Assembly: GCA_029261405.1 (NCBI GenBank)
Contig: JAJDBK010000024.1
Coordinates: 1 to 64,000 of the forward strand
Direction of reading: 5' to 3'
DNA from: Nitrospinaceae bacterium
GTDB taxonomy: Bacteria > Nitrospinota_A > UBA7883 > JAJDBK01
Length of the DNA: 64,000 bases
Shown here: positions 45,075 through 53,850 of the stretch, piece after piece
Layout of the letters: each line of letters starts with the position of its first letter
Numbering within the stretch: the first letter of the stretch is position 1
Notes under the pieces: model-generated
Databases searched by the model: none
Seen by the model: only the letters and a program-made list of their open reading frames with translations
What the model was told of the DNA's origin: nothing
Translations under genes and position numbers: made by a program

Positions 45075-45803
45075 CTATTCGAACGCCGAGTGCATCTCCA
45101 GATGTTTGATTATCAATTCGACCATTTCATCCGGAGTATGTTTAGCGTTGTTGAATATCAGATGATACATGGAAGGATCATCGGCGTTAAGGCCGGTGAA
45201 GTCGGAGATAAATCTGTCCCGCGCGTTCTGGTTTGACAGCAGGAGCGACTCCGCTTCGGTTTTGTTTATCCCGTGAAGAGTAGAAATCCTGTTCAGTCGC
45301 CATGTGAATGACGCTGATACCCGAAAATGGAGTCCGAGAAACTTTTTGGGATCGAGTCTGTGAGTAACGATCTGGGAACCGGCTCCTAAAATAACGCAGT
45401 TGCCTTTGTCAGCCAGGTTAAGTATCAGTGTTCGCATCCGGCTGTAGACCTTGGTAGACTCTGACTGAAGATAGCTCGGTACGAGAGCGTCTACAAACCA
45501 GTCTTTGAAAGACCATCGCTCTTTGGCAACGTTCTCGACCATGCTAGCGTCGATATCGGGACTTGCGGCCATCTCCTCAAGCATTTTGCGCGTAAAAAGA
45601 GACCAGGAGGAACCGGAGCGCTCGTTGATCCTCTTCTGTAACGCTGTAGCCACATCGTAACCTTCGCAACCGAAATCGCGGGAGATTGTCACGAACAAGG
45701 TCCGTTTGGTTTTATCTTTTTTCCGTTCCTGTTCTCTTTTGGCTACCCAATCCCGGTAGAAAGTAAGATCCAGGACCGCTTCGTTAACGTGAGTCGATTT
45801 CAT
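45075..45803 (-). CDS. Cytidylate-kinase-like family protein
   Basis: A 242-aa protein of the cytidylate_kin2-like family. The N-terminal strand and loop TLFVTISRDFGCEGYDVATALQKRI stand where a nucleotide kinase has its P-loop (usually SREYGSGG); here the loop is FGCEGY without a canonical GxGK. Later segments include CVILGAGSQIVTHR and FLGLHFRVSASFTWRLNRISTLHGINKTEAESLL, which resemble the lid region with Arg residues. Members are often found without known substrate. Enzymatic activity as a CMP kinase is doubtful. Confidence 0.75.
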   Translation of the reverse strand: MKSTHVNEAVLDLTFYRDWVAKREQERKKDKTKRTLFVTISRDFGCEGYDVATALQKRINERSGSSWSLFTRKMLEEMAASPDIDASMVENVAKERWSFKDWFVDALVPSYLQSESTKVYSRMRTLILNLADKGNCVILGAGSQIVTHRLDPKKFLGLHFRVSASFTWRLNRISTLHGINKTEAESLLLSNQNARDRFISDFTGLNADDPSMYHLIFNNAKHTPDEMVELIIKHLEMHSAFE

Positions 45804-45908
45804 CTACCTTGTAATCCTCCAGCATTCATGTAATCAGGCAAAGAGCAATTCTACAGGCTCGCCGCATAAAATGAAACGCAAAAAAATATCTACTACACAG
45901 TTACGTCA

Positions 45909-48900
45909 TCATTCCGCCATAAGTTCCCAGTCAAGTTCGTAACGCCGCATCTGGCCACCTGCGCCACCTGTCACAAGAAACCTTGCATCCCGCGTCATCG
46001 ACATGTCGTGAAAAGACTCTTTTGAACCCTTGAATGAGTAGACGGCCCTCCCCTCCTCCACGCTTAATATCCGTATAGTGTTATCGAAACTTCCTGAAAC
46101 GATGAATCGTCCGTCAGGTGTGACCGCGATTGACAATACCCAGTCGGTACCGCAATCGAAAACCTTGACGCAATCTCCGGTCTCAAGGTTCCAGAGTCGA
46201 ACCGTAGAGTCGAAACCGCCTGTTACGGCATAACATCCGTCCGGGGTTATGGCGATGGTTCTGACGCACCCGTCATGCCCCGTAAACTCCCTGATCTTCT
46301 CGTCGGTCTCAAGGTTCCAGGAATATATTATTCCGGCCCAATCGGCTGATATCGCAATATTTTCTACCCGACTGATAGCGATGGCTGTTATTTCATTTTC
46401 ATGCCCGTTTAAGACCGCTACTACTTCAGCCAGCTTTACATCCCACAGTTTGATCGCATGATCCGCTGTGGAATAGATTACAATCCGACCATCGTTTGAA
46501 AGTATGGCGCTCTGGGCAAAGGAACCTATGGTTTGCATTGGCTCTCCGGTAAATGGCTCCCACAGTTTCAGCTCCCCACCTTTTTCACCGGTCAGAACCA
46601 TCTCCCCTTCACCGGAAATCGAGGTAACCGTAGCGCCCCCGCCACCGTAAACGGTTTCGCCCCGCCCGAGGCTCAGGTTCCACAAACTACAATTAGAATC
46701 CCCTACGACTACAAACTCACCATCCTTATGAATTGCGAGCGAGTGGATATCAGAACCGGTATTGAAGGCTTGTACCAGTCTTTGTGATCTAAAGGATTTT
46801 ATCGGGAGCAGTTCCATCAACCCGGCTTTCATGGCCATCGCGTCAGGATCGCGCTCAAACCCGGTAACCTCCAGCGCGTCCATAAGGTGTGTATACGATT
46901 GCTCCGGTCGGTTCTCGCCGTAGGTTGTGAAAGCCTGGTCCATACTCTCTTCGAACCGCTTCCGAAAACGCTCCGCCTGATCGTGGTTGAGGGCTTTGTT
47001 CACTTGCGGAAAACGTTCCGACGCCACTAGGTAGGTCCGCTCCACACGATATACGTTTATGGCCGAATCGAGCCCACCTGTTACGAGTATCGGATTCTTT
47101 GCCGCCATACGAGCCGACTCCACCGACTTTGAGTGGTCATGCAAGGTTCGAAGACAGATACCTGTATCGGCTTCCCATATACGAACGGTACCGTCCGCCC
47201 CGGCTGTAACAAGCAGTAAGGTGGCGTCGTTTATATCGACCGACCTGACCGACGACTCATGACCCGCAAACTTCCGGATCCCATCCCCACTTTTCGGGTT
47301 CCATTCCGCAGTAACGCCATCCGCGCCGACGGAGAAGAGAGAGGAGCCGTCACGGTTTGGCCTCAGATCGTTTACCGAACCTGCGTGAGCCTCGATTGTT
47401 TGAAGAAGAACCCCATCTTCAAGGCTCCACACACGGATCACTCCAGACCCGTCTCCTGAGACCGCTCTCTTTCCACCCGGAAGGATCGCCACCGATGTTA
47501 CATCAGAGCTATGCCCCTCGAAAACACCGATTCTGGCGCCTGTTTTCGCGTTCCAGTGAAAACATCTCCTGTCGGCGCCACCGGAGAAGAGTGATAGCCC
47601 GTCCGGGGCAAAAACCAGACCGAGAACCATCTCTTCATGCTCTTTAAAAACAGAGAGACATTTAAAACTTTTTGTCTCCCACACGCGGACAACCGTGTCC
47701 CACCCTGCGGAGGCTATCATCGCGCCGTCAGGGGAGATGGCTATCGCCACAACACTCCACTCCCCTACCGCCACCGATCTTTTGACGGAGAAATCCTCAA
47801 GGTTCCAGATGGTCAGGACACCGTCCATACCACCGGTTACAGCGAAACGACCATTGGCGGATATCTCAAGGGCTCCTGTCCCTTTTCCATTGCCGGGCAA
47901 AGAACCTTCGAACCTGACCCTCGGAAAAATCAATTCTTTATTCTTGTACCTTGTCTCTCCATAAGCCAGGAGAAACCTGTCTGAAAGCAGGCTGTCTTCG
48001 ACAGAGGCGAGTTCGATAGCCTTTACATACGCACCCTTTGCGTCGGAATAGCGTTCCTGAGCCATATAAGCGTCACCCAGACTGGTTATCGCCTGCAGAT
48101 AGTAGGAATTGTCCGGATTCTCCAGGATAATCTCCTCAAGGCTCCTCTCCGCCTCTTCCGGGGCCATCCTTTCCAGATGGAAATAGCCCAGGTAGACAAG
48201 GGCCCGTTTGTGAATCCTGCAAAGGTTTTCGAGCCTTTCGACGACGATATCGTCCGTTATAACACCCTCTTCCCACTCGAAAACGGTTTTGTTGTATACA
48301 GACTCCGGGTGGTGTGGATCGAGGGTCAGAGCCTCGTTCCATTTTGCGAGGGCTTTTCTATTTTCACCGATCTCGTAGAGTGAGACCGCCATGTTGTTCG
48401 TACTGTCGGCGCGTAACTGACCGGCTTCAGGCGTCTTCCTTTTCGAATCCTCTCCTGTGACCTCCTTGAAGATCAAAGTCAGTTTTTCCCGCACCTCATA
48501 GACCGTCTGTGGCCTCTCTTCACACTTTTTTTTCAGGCAATGAAGGATCAGATTAACGAGTGATTCCGGGATATCGTTGTAATGATCCCTCGGGTCGGGA
48601 GCGTCCAGCGTTTTATGCCACTTGATGATCTGCAAAGGGCTGTCGGAGTGGGACCCGTCGTCGAACGGTCTTTGACCACAGCACATCTCGTACAACACAA
48701 CTCCCAACGAGTAGATATCTGTCCGCTCGTCAAGGGCGGCCCCGTGGGTCCACTGCTCCGGTGATCCATATTCCGGTGTGCCCGACATCGTATCGCTAAT
48801 CGTGCGGGAGCTTTCACTCTCCCATTCGCCGGCGTTGCACAACTGGTCAATAAGAACGCGGCTTCCGCTATATCTGGCTAATCCGAAATCGGTGAGGCAG

Positions 48901-49358
48901 AGGCGACCGTCCTTGCTTACGAGCATATTCGCAGGTTTTATGTCACGGTGCGTCAATCCCCTGAAGTGGGCGTGCGCCAGACCATCACACACCTGCATGG
49001 CAAGGTCGATTATCATCTCCCAGTCACCCGGCTGGACCATGCCTGACCTGATCCACTCCTTGAGGCTTCCGCTCGGCATCAGATCGAGAAAGAGAGCGGG
49101 CCTGCCTTTAAGGTCGCAGACAAACCAGAGTTGAACTATATTCGGATGCAGGCCGAGATCTATCCATGCTTGAGCTTCGTTGATGAAACGTTTCATCTCC
49201 CTGTCGTTTGACACCAGATCAGCCTTGATATCCTTCACCGCCAGATCGAGATTCCACTGGCGATGATGCACCCGATATACTGTGGCCGCCCCACCCGCCC
49301 CGATCTCGTCAATGACTTCGTATTTGCTATTTATGACTTCGCCAGGTTTCAAGCTCAC
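45909..49358 (-). CDS. Giant Ser/Thr kinase with TPR and two WD40 arrays
   Basis: A 1149-aa protein without membrane segments. The kinase domain (about 10-290) has GAGGAATVY, the ATP lysine in LAVKDIK, HRDIKPANM from His137 (Asp139), DFGLARY and a GTPEYGSPEQW activation end. Residues about 320-460 carry TPRs (ALAKWNEALTLDPHHPESVYNKTV; SLGDAYMAQERYSDAKGAYVKAIELA). WD40 repeats cover about 490-780 (seven, e.g. VVAIAISPDGAMIASAGWDTVVRVWETKS). After a helical linker a second set covers about 880-1149 (ITAIAISRVENIAISADWAGIIYSWNLETD). Two propellers are likely. Such kinases are typical of bacteria with complex development or signalling. It starts 70 bases after the cysteine desulfurase stop. Confidence 0.92.
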   Translation of the reverse strand: MSLKPGEVINSKYEVIDEIGAGGAATVYRVHHRQWNLDLAVKDIKADLVSNDREMKRFINEAQAWIDLGLHPNIVQLWFVCDLKGRPALFLDLMPSGSLKEWIRSGMVQPGDWEMIIDLAMQVCDGLAHAHFRGLTHRDIKPANMLVSKDGRLCLTDFGLARYSGSRVLIDQLCNAGEWESESSRTISDTMSGTPEYGSPEQWTHGAALDERTDIYSLGVVLYEMCCGQRPFDDGSHSDSPLQIIKWHKTLDAPDPRDHYNDIPESLVNLILHCLKKKCEERPQTVYEVREKLTLIFKEVTGEDSKRKTPEAGQLRADSTNNMAVSLYEIGENRKALAKWNEALTLDPHHPESVYNKTVFEWEEGVITDDIVVERLENLCRIHKRALVYLGYFHLERMAPEEAERSLEEIILENPDNSYYLQAITSLGDAYMAQERYSDAKGAYVKAIELASVEDSLLSDRFLLAYGETRYKNKELIFPRVRFEGSLPGNGKGTGALEISANGRFAVTGGMDGVLTIWNLEDFSVKRSVAVGEWSVVAIAISPDGAMIASAGWDTVVRVWETKSFKCLSVFKEHEEMVLGLVFAPDGLSLFSGGADRRCFHWNAKTGARIGVFEGHSSDVTSVAILPGGKRAVSGDGSGVIRVWSLEDGVLLQTIEAHAGSVNDLRPNRDGSSLFSVGADGVTAEWNPKSGDGIRKFAGHESSVRSVDINDATLLLVTAGADGTVRIWEADTGICLRTLHDHSKSVESARMAAKNPILVTGGLDSAINVYRVERTYLVASERFPQVNKALNHDQAERFRKRFEESMDQAFTTYGENRPEQSYTHLMDALEVTGFERDPDAMAMKAGLMELLPIKSFRSQRLVQAFNTGSDIHSLAIHKDGEFVVVGDSNCSLWNLSLGRGETVYGGGGATVTSISGEGEMVLTGEKGGELKLWEPFTGEPMQTIGSFAQSAILSNDGRIVIYSTADHAIKLWDVKLAEVVAVLNGHENEITAIAISRVENIAISADWAGIIYSWNLETDEKIREFTGHDGCVRTIAITPDGCYAVTGGFDSTVRLWNLETGDCVKVFDCGTDWVLSIAVTPDGRFIVSGSFDNTIRILSVEEGRAVYSFKGSKESFHDMSMTRDARFLVTGGAGGQMRRYELDWELMAE

Positions 49359-49428
49359 TTATTTTCACCTAATGATAAGGATCGCCATCCCGATTAATTT
49401 ATCGTGAATCACTCACGAATTATCCAGG

Positions 49429-50655
49429 TTAATGAAGGTTGGCTCCCCTTTCAGCCTCTTCCAGGGAGATCGGTTTCCCCTCTTCCATATCCCACAATGG
49501 AGAGATATTGCGCACCATATCAATTATTCGCGGCAGGTGAGCCATTATGTAGTCGTTATCCTCCATCGTATTTGCGTGTCCCAAAGAAAAACGGAGGCTA
49601 CCATGAATTATCTCGTGGGGAATTCCCATTGCCATCAGCACATGGGATGGGTCGAGCGAGCCTGAGCTACAAGCCGAGCCTGTGGATATGGCAATGCCCA
49701 CCATGTCAAGATTAATGAGTAGAGCCTCCCCTTCGACACACTCAAAGCTGATATTAAGTGATCCGGGGAGCCTTTTTTCGCGACTACCATTCACACGCAC
49801 ATGCGGAATCATAGCTATTATTCTACTTTCAAGGTCGTCCCGTAACTTACTGATCTTTTTTGTGTTTTCTTCCATGCTCGCAAGGCCGAGCTGGACAGCC
49901 TTCGCCAACCCGGCTATCCCGGCGGCATTCTCCGTACCTGCGCGTTTGCCCCACTCGTGGTGGCCGCCGTGAGACAATGGATCGAGTTTTGTTCCTTTCC
50001 GAACGTAAAGAACTCCAACACCTTTCGGGCCGTTTATCTTGTGAGCGGAGACCGAAAGCATATCGACTCCAAGGTCATCGACGTTTACAGGAATTTTCAT
50101 AAAGCTCTGTACAGCGTCGGTATGGATAGCCGCCCCTTTTTCCTTTACAAGTTCAGCGATCTCTTTCACCGGCTGAATGGAGCCGACCTCGTTGTTGGCG
50201 TGCATTACCGATACGAGAATTGTATTGCGCCTCAACGCTTCGGCCACATTTTCCGGGTGAATCAGAGCGGCGGGATCTACATCGACATGTGTAACATCAA
50301 AACCGTTTTTCGACAGATATTTCATCGGCTCCAAAACGGCGGGATGTTCGATAGTTGAGGTAATCAGATGGCCTCCCCTTCTCTCATTCTTTCCCCAGGC
50401 GTAACCTTTGATGGCAATGTTATCAGCCTCAGTGCCGCCGGATGTAAACAGTATCTCGGAGGGGGAGGCTCCCAGCGCCTCGGCTACAATCTCCCTGGCC
50501 TCAAGAATCCGCGCTTTCACCTCCCTGCCGAAATGGTGGCCGGAGGAGGGGTTTCCGTACATGCCTTTAAGGAAGGGTAACATGGCATCAAGAACCTCCG
50601 GGCGCAGAGGTGTAGTGGCGCTGTTGTCGATATAGACTCTTCTTAATTCATTCAA
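49429..50655 (-). CDS. Cysteine desulfurase (NifS/IscS family)
   Basis: A 408-aa PLP enzyme that takes sulfur from cysteine for Fe-S clusters or tRNA thiolation. The start is TTG 50655 with GGAG ten bases upstream (an ATG four bases inside is out of frame). Visible motifs: RVYIDNSATTPLRPEVLDAM, the PLP lysine in SVSAHKINGPKGVG and the persulfide Cys329 in STGSACSSGSLDPSHVL. The SSGS context matches the IscS/NifS type. It lies 33 bases after the PP-loop thiolase-like gene, so it probably feeds sulfur to that enzyme. Confidence 0.93.
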   Translation of the reverse strand: MNELRRVYIDNSATTPLRPEVLDAMLPFLKGMYGNPSSGHHFGREVKARILEAREIVAEALGASPSEILFTSGGTEADNIAIKGYAWGKNERRGGHLITSTIEHPAVLEPMKYLSKNGFDVTHVDVDPAALIHPENVAEALRRNTILVSVMHANNEVGSIQPVKEIAELVKEKGAAIHTDAVQSFMKIPVNVDDLGVDMLSVSAHKINGPKGVGVLYVRKGTKLDPLSHGGHHEWGKRAGTENAAGIAGLAKAVQLGLASMEENTKKISKLRDDLESRIIAMIPHVRVNGSREKRLPGSLNISFECVEGEALLINLDMVGIAISTGSACSSGSLDPSHVLMAMGIPHEIIHGSLRFSLGHANTMEDNDYIMAHLPRIIDMVRNISPLWDMEEGKPISLEEAERGANLH

Positions 50656-50688
50656 CTTGTCAGTTCTCCATGATCTTTCGCTGGTCGA

Positions 50689-51717
50689 TTAAATCCTGAT
50701 TCTGTCCAACAGCTCCTCATTGGCTGGCTCTGAATCGACGCTCCACGATTCATCTTCATTTTTCTTGTGATATTTTATTTTTATTGGGTCGCCGTTACTC
50801 TTTTCAGAATAACGCGCGGTCACAGAGCCGGCAAGGTCGCGTGACTCGCCGCTTAAAACACCCCTGAAAATGGCCAGTGGCCCCTTGACATCCATCGGAT
50901 AGAAGAGAAAATCTTTAGCTCCGGCCATTTTTTCCAGTTGTTCATTCTCATCGTGATTCCTGCCCACGATCAGTTTGCTCTCTTCTGATAACCTGAAATG
51001 ACGACCAACGCGCAACAACCTGGCGTCCTTCACACCGGGTGATTCGTCGTAATCGATCAGATCGCGGATTCGTCCGGCAAAATGCTGGTCGGTTAAGAGG
51101 CATCCACCCGACGAGCAGAGGTTTTCGGTCATCCCGAATTCATCCTTGGCGATTCTTATCTGCTCTTTTCTGGAACGTCCGTGAATTTCAAGCATCTTTT
51201 CCCTGTCGATTATCCCATTTTTCTCCGGGATGGTAGGCTCCAGGAGTTTGGCGGAGAGAGGACGCACCACCAGCCCCTCAAGACCGGCCTGCTTCTCTAT
51301 CATCCGCATTCTGTCTCTCTTCTGGGACATCGGCCTCTGACCCGACACCTCCCCCGTGAAGATAAACTCGGCCCCCTCCTCTATCATGATCTCCTTTGCT
51401 CTTTTGAAAACCATGATCCTGCAATCTATACAAGGATTCATGCCACTGCCGTATCCAAATTGAGGGCTTCGTAACATGTCGAGGTAGTCTGTCCCCATAA
51501 ACTCCACACGAACCCGGATACCAAGCTCATCACCGAGCCGTTTCGCCTCATTTTTGCACCCATGTGATTTTGTTGTGCAGGTGCAAAAGGGGCTGGAGAA
51601 ATTCAGGGCCACGATATCGAAGCCGAGTTTTTGCATTATTCTGGTGGCGAGGGTAGAGTCGAGTCCACCCGATAATAGCCCAATAACCTTCACTGCAGGT
51701 CTCTTTTCGTCACTCAT
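50689..51717 (-). CDS. PP-loop ATP pyrophosphatase, MnmA/ThiI-like tRNA thiolase
   Basis: A 342-aa enzyme of the adenine-nucleotide alpha-hydrolase superfamily. The PP-loop is GLLSGGLDSTLATRIM (13-28). Cysteines fall in three groups: FCTCTTKSHGC (near 45), MNPCIDCRIMVFKRAKEI (near 95) and LCSSGGCLLTDQHF (near 205). The CxxC in NPCIDC is where MnmA/ThiI-type enzymes keep a catalytic or cluster-binding cysteine. Genes of this type next to a cysteine desulfurase are generally annotated as tRNA 2-thiouridine or 4-thiouridine synthase relatives. The C-terminal third lacks the usual MnmA barrel, so the exact base modified is uncertain. Confidence 0.8.
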   Translation of the reverse strand: MSDEKRPAVKVIGLLSGGLDSTLATRIMQKLGFDIVALNFSSPFCTCTTKSHGCKNEAKRLGDELGIRVRVEFMGTDYLDMLRSPQFGYGSGMNPCIDCRIMVFKRAKEIMIEEGAEFIFTGEVSGQRPMSQKRDRMRMIEKQAGLEGLVVRPLSAKLLEPTIPEKNGIIDREKMLEIHGRSRKEQIRIAKDEFGMTENLCSSGGCLLTDQHFAGRIRDLIDYDESPGVKDARLLRVGRHFRLSEESKLIVGRNHDENEQLEKMAGAKDFLFYPMDVKGPLAIFRGVLSGESRDLAGSVTARYSEKSNGDPIKIKYHKKNEDESWSVDSEPANEELLDRIRI

Positions 51718-51719
51718 CT

Positions 51720-52703
51720 TTAATTAAGTCTCTCAATATAAGCGTGGGATCGAAGATTTTCTATCCAGGTGTTTCTCTTTCTTTCAAAATCCTCTTTTGC
51801 AAGTTTATCCCTGATTTTATCGGCCAGTTGCTCGAAAGGAATCGGTTCCGGCTCTTCAATATCGGTAACTTTTATCAGGTGAAGACCATATATGGTTTCC
51901 ACCGGTCCACCAACTTCACCCTTTCGCAGGGAGAATGTCAACTTCTCGAATTCGGGAATCATTTTGCCACGGCCAAACCATCCCAGGTCTCCACCATCCT
52001 TGGCCGCTCCGTCCTGAGAATATTCTTTTGCCATCCCGGCGAAATCGGCGCCACCCCTGATTTTTTCCATTATTCCAATGATACGTCTTTGGGCTTCTTC
52101 AAAATAATCGGGATCCTTCTCCCGGGACGCAAGCAGAACAATGTGACTTGCCCGGACTTTTCCCGGTTTAAAGAATTTGTTTTTGTTTTTGTTAAAAGCG
52201 CTCTTGACTTCCTCGTCCGAGACCTCCGGTTTTGGAACTTCCATACTGGTAACACGTTGTATAAGCATCTGATCTCTCATCTTCTCCCGATACTGCTCTA
52301 TTTCCATACCCTGCTCTTTTAGCGTGCCTTCCAGGATTTCCATCGTTATCTTGTTGGAGGTAATAACATTCTCGATCGATTTGTCGATTTCGCTCTCTTC
52401 AATCCTCAGTTCTTTTTCCCTGGCGTGTTTTAATATGACCTTCTCATCGATCATGGAGTTGATAGCCTCTTTTTCTGTGACATCCGCCTGGTTACCCCTT
52501 CCCTTGAAGCTCGATAACATGGCAATTCGCTCCTGTAGATCCGACAGGAGAATAATCTCTCCGTTCACATTCGCAAGAATCCTGTCTACTATCTCAGCTT
52601 TCGCCTGCGAACCCGTCAAAACCAGAATCAGGAGGGCGATGGCTCCTGTAAAATTTCGGGATACACGATTACGCTCTCCTTTTTCTTCAGGGATATTATC
52701 CAA
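51720..52703 (-). CDS. SurA-like periplasmic peptidyl-prolyl isomerase/chaperone
   Basis: A 327-aa exported chaperone for outer-membrane proteins. The start is TTG 52703 with AGAGGAG eight bases upstream; this makes a 76-base overlap with the preceding gene in another frame. A long n-region (MDNIPEEKGERNRVSRNF) and hydrophobic core (GAIALLILVLTGSQAKA) form the signal peptide. SurA N-domain helices (about 36-165) are followed by one parvulin domain (about 178-280, ASHIVLLASREKDPDYFEEAQRR, GAAKDGGDLGWFGRGKMIPEFEKLTF, IYGLHLIKV) and a short C-terminal helix. It ends two bases before the PP-loop gene. Confidence 0.88.
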   Translation of the reverse strand: MDNIPEEKGERNRVSRNFTGAIALLILVLTGSQAKAEIVDRILANVNGEIILLSDLQERIAMLSSFKGRGNQADVTEKEAINSMIDEKVILKHAREKELRIEESEIDKSIENVITSNKITMEILEGTLKEQGMEIEQYREKMRDQMLIQRVTSMEVPKPEVSDEEVKSAFNKNKNKFFKPGKVRASHIVLLASREKDPDYFEEAQRRIIGIMEKIRGGADFAGMAKEYSQDGAAKDGGDLGWFGRGKMIPEFEKLTFSLRKGEVGGPVETIYGLHLIKVTDIEEPEPIPFEQLADKIRDKLAKEDFERKRNTWIENLRSHAYIERLN

Positions 52704-53614
52704 CTTGTAAACTCCTCTTCTCTTCGTTGAGTTATAAGAATCTCTTTAATTCTCTCCCTCGCCTCCGAAAAAGTCATGGCGCGGGGGTCCTCTTTTTTTA
52801 TTACCTTAAACAGATGGAATCCGTAGATCGATTTTATCACTCTGGAGATTTCACCCTCATCCAACCTGAATACCGCGTTTTCAAATTCCGGCGGCATCTG
52901 TCCCCTGGAAAAGAAACCCAAGTCGCCTCCAGCCACCGCATCCGGGCTTTGGGAGACTTTCTTCGCCATTGCGGAAAAATCACCTTTTTTTATCAGCTTT
53001 TCGCGGACCTGCTCTGCTGTGGTTTCATCATTGACCATTATTTGCAAAGCACGCACCCTGGCCGACCACCTGAAATCTGAAGCGTTCTCATCAAAATATT
53101 TTTTTATTTCCTCGTCGCTTAAACTTACGACCGAATCCATATGACGCACCGTAAGCTTTCGCACCTTGATGGTTCGGGACAGGTACTTCTTCCATTCACC
53201 AAAGCTCATGTTGTTTTCGGCCAGGATCATGCCAAGATTTTCCTTGTCGTACTCTCCTAAAAGAACCCGGATCTCGTTGTCGAGTTCATCGTTGGAGACT
53301 GTTATGCCCTGACGGTTCGCCTCCCGTTCCAGAACCACATTCTCGACCACGCGAACCAGCAAGGCTTTTCTGAGTCGGGCAAGCCCCTCCTTCGGCTCTA
53401 CCTTGGCCATCTTGAGAACCGTCTGGTACAGGGCGATCTCTTTCTCAAGCTCCCCAAGGGTTATATCCTGATCGCCAACGCTACCTACAACCTGATCCAT
53501 CCTGCTCTCGACAGAAACCTTGTCGTCAGGTACCTGGCATGACGAGAGAAAAACAAGACACAACAGGAGCGTCATCTGTACAAAGGTAGTTTTTAAGGTT
53601 CCAGAATGCGCCAC
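52628..53614 (-). CDS. Parvulin-type peptidyl-prolyl isomerase lipoprotein
   Basis: A 328-aa lipoprotein. The signal peptide (LLLCLVFLSS) ends in a lipobox LSSC with the lipidated Cys26. N-terminal SurA-like helices (TLGELEKEIALYQTVLKMAKVEPKEGLARLRKALLVRVVENVVLEREANRQGI) precede a parvulin domain (about 195-285: VRALQIMVNDETTAEQVREKLIKKGDFSAMAKKVS, AVAGGDLGFFSRGQMPPEFENAVFRL, IYGFHLFKV). It is a paralogue of the SurA-like protein that follows it with overlapping ends. Membrane anchoring probably sets where it meets client proteins. Confidence 0.88.
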   Translation of the reverse strand: MAHSGTLKTTFVQMTLLLCLVFLSSCQVPDDKVSVESRMDQVVGSVGDQDITLGELEKEIALYQTVLKMAKVEPKEGLARLRKALLVRVVENVVLEREANRQGITVSNDELDNEIRVLLGEYDKENLGMILAENNMSFGEWKKYLSRTIKVRKLTVRHMDSVVSLSDEEIKKYFDENASDFRWSARVRALQIMVNDETTAEQVREKLIKKGDFSAMAKKVSQSPDAVAGGDLGFFSRGQMPPEFENAVFRLDEGEISRVIKSIYGFHLFKVIKKEDPRAMTFSEARERIKEILITQRREEEFTSWIISLKKKESVIVYPEILQEPSPS

Positions 53615-53668
53615 TGCTTACAACTCGATTATGTAGTTTTCAAAACCAAGCATTGTACCACCCGCGCA

Positions 53669-53765
53669 GTTTGAGCGCCTTATTCAATACGCGCTGGCAG
53701 GTGCGTGGCGCACGGCCATTACGCTTACGCGCTGTTTGAGCGCCTCATTCAATACGCGCTGGTAG
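53669..53765. repeat. Two 32-bp near-identical direct repeats, 65-bp period, plus GGGGGC hairpin
   Basis: A 32-base unit beginning GTTTGAGCGCCT and ending CGCGCTGGYAG occurs at 53669-53700 and 53734-53765 with two mismatches. The 33-base interval contains the palindrome GTGCGTGGCGCAC. Directly after, GGGGGC (53767-53772) and GCCCCC (53776-53781) form a tight hairpin. The block fills the gap between mfd and the lipoprotein gene (53615-53850), which holds no gene. It resembles a REP-like or recombination-derived repeat; the hairpin may end mfd transcription. Confidence 0.6.
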
Positions 53766-53850
53766 CGGGGGCTATGCCCCCTTCCATCGGGTTTATATGG
53801 GCGATTAAGAAGTGGATGAGACACCGCCATAACGTTCACCGTCTCCGGCT

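Noticed and set aside
53669-53765. Repeat-spacer-repeat unit resembling a minimal CRISPR
   Set aside because: Only two repeats with internal mismatches, a palindromic spacer and no cas gene in the window.
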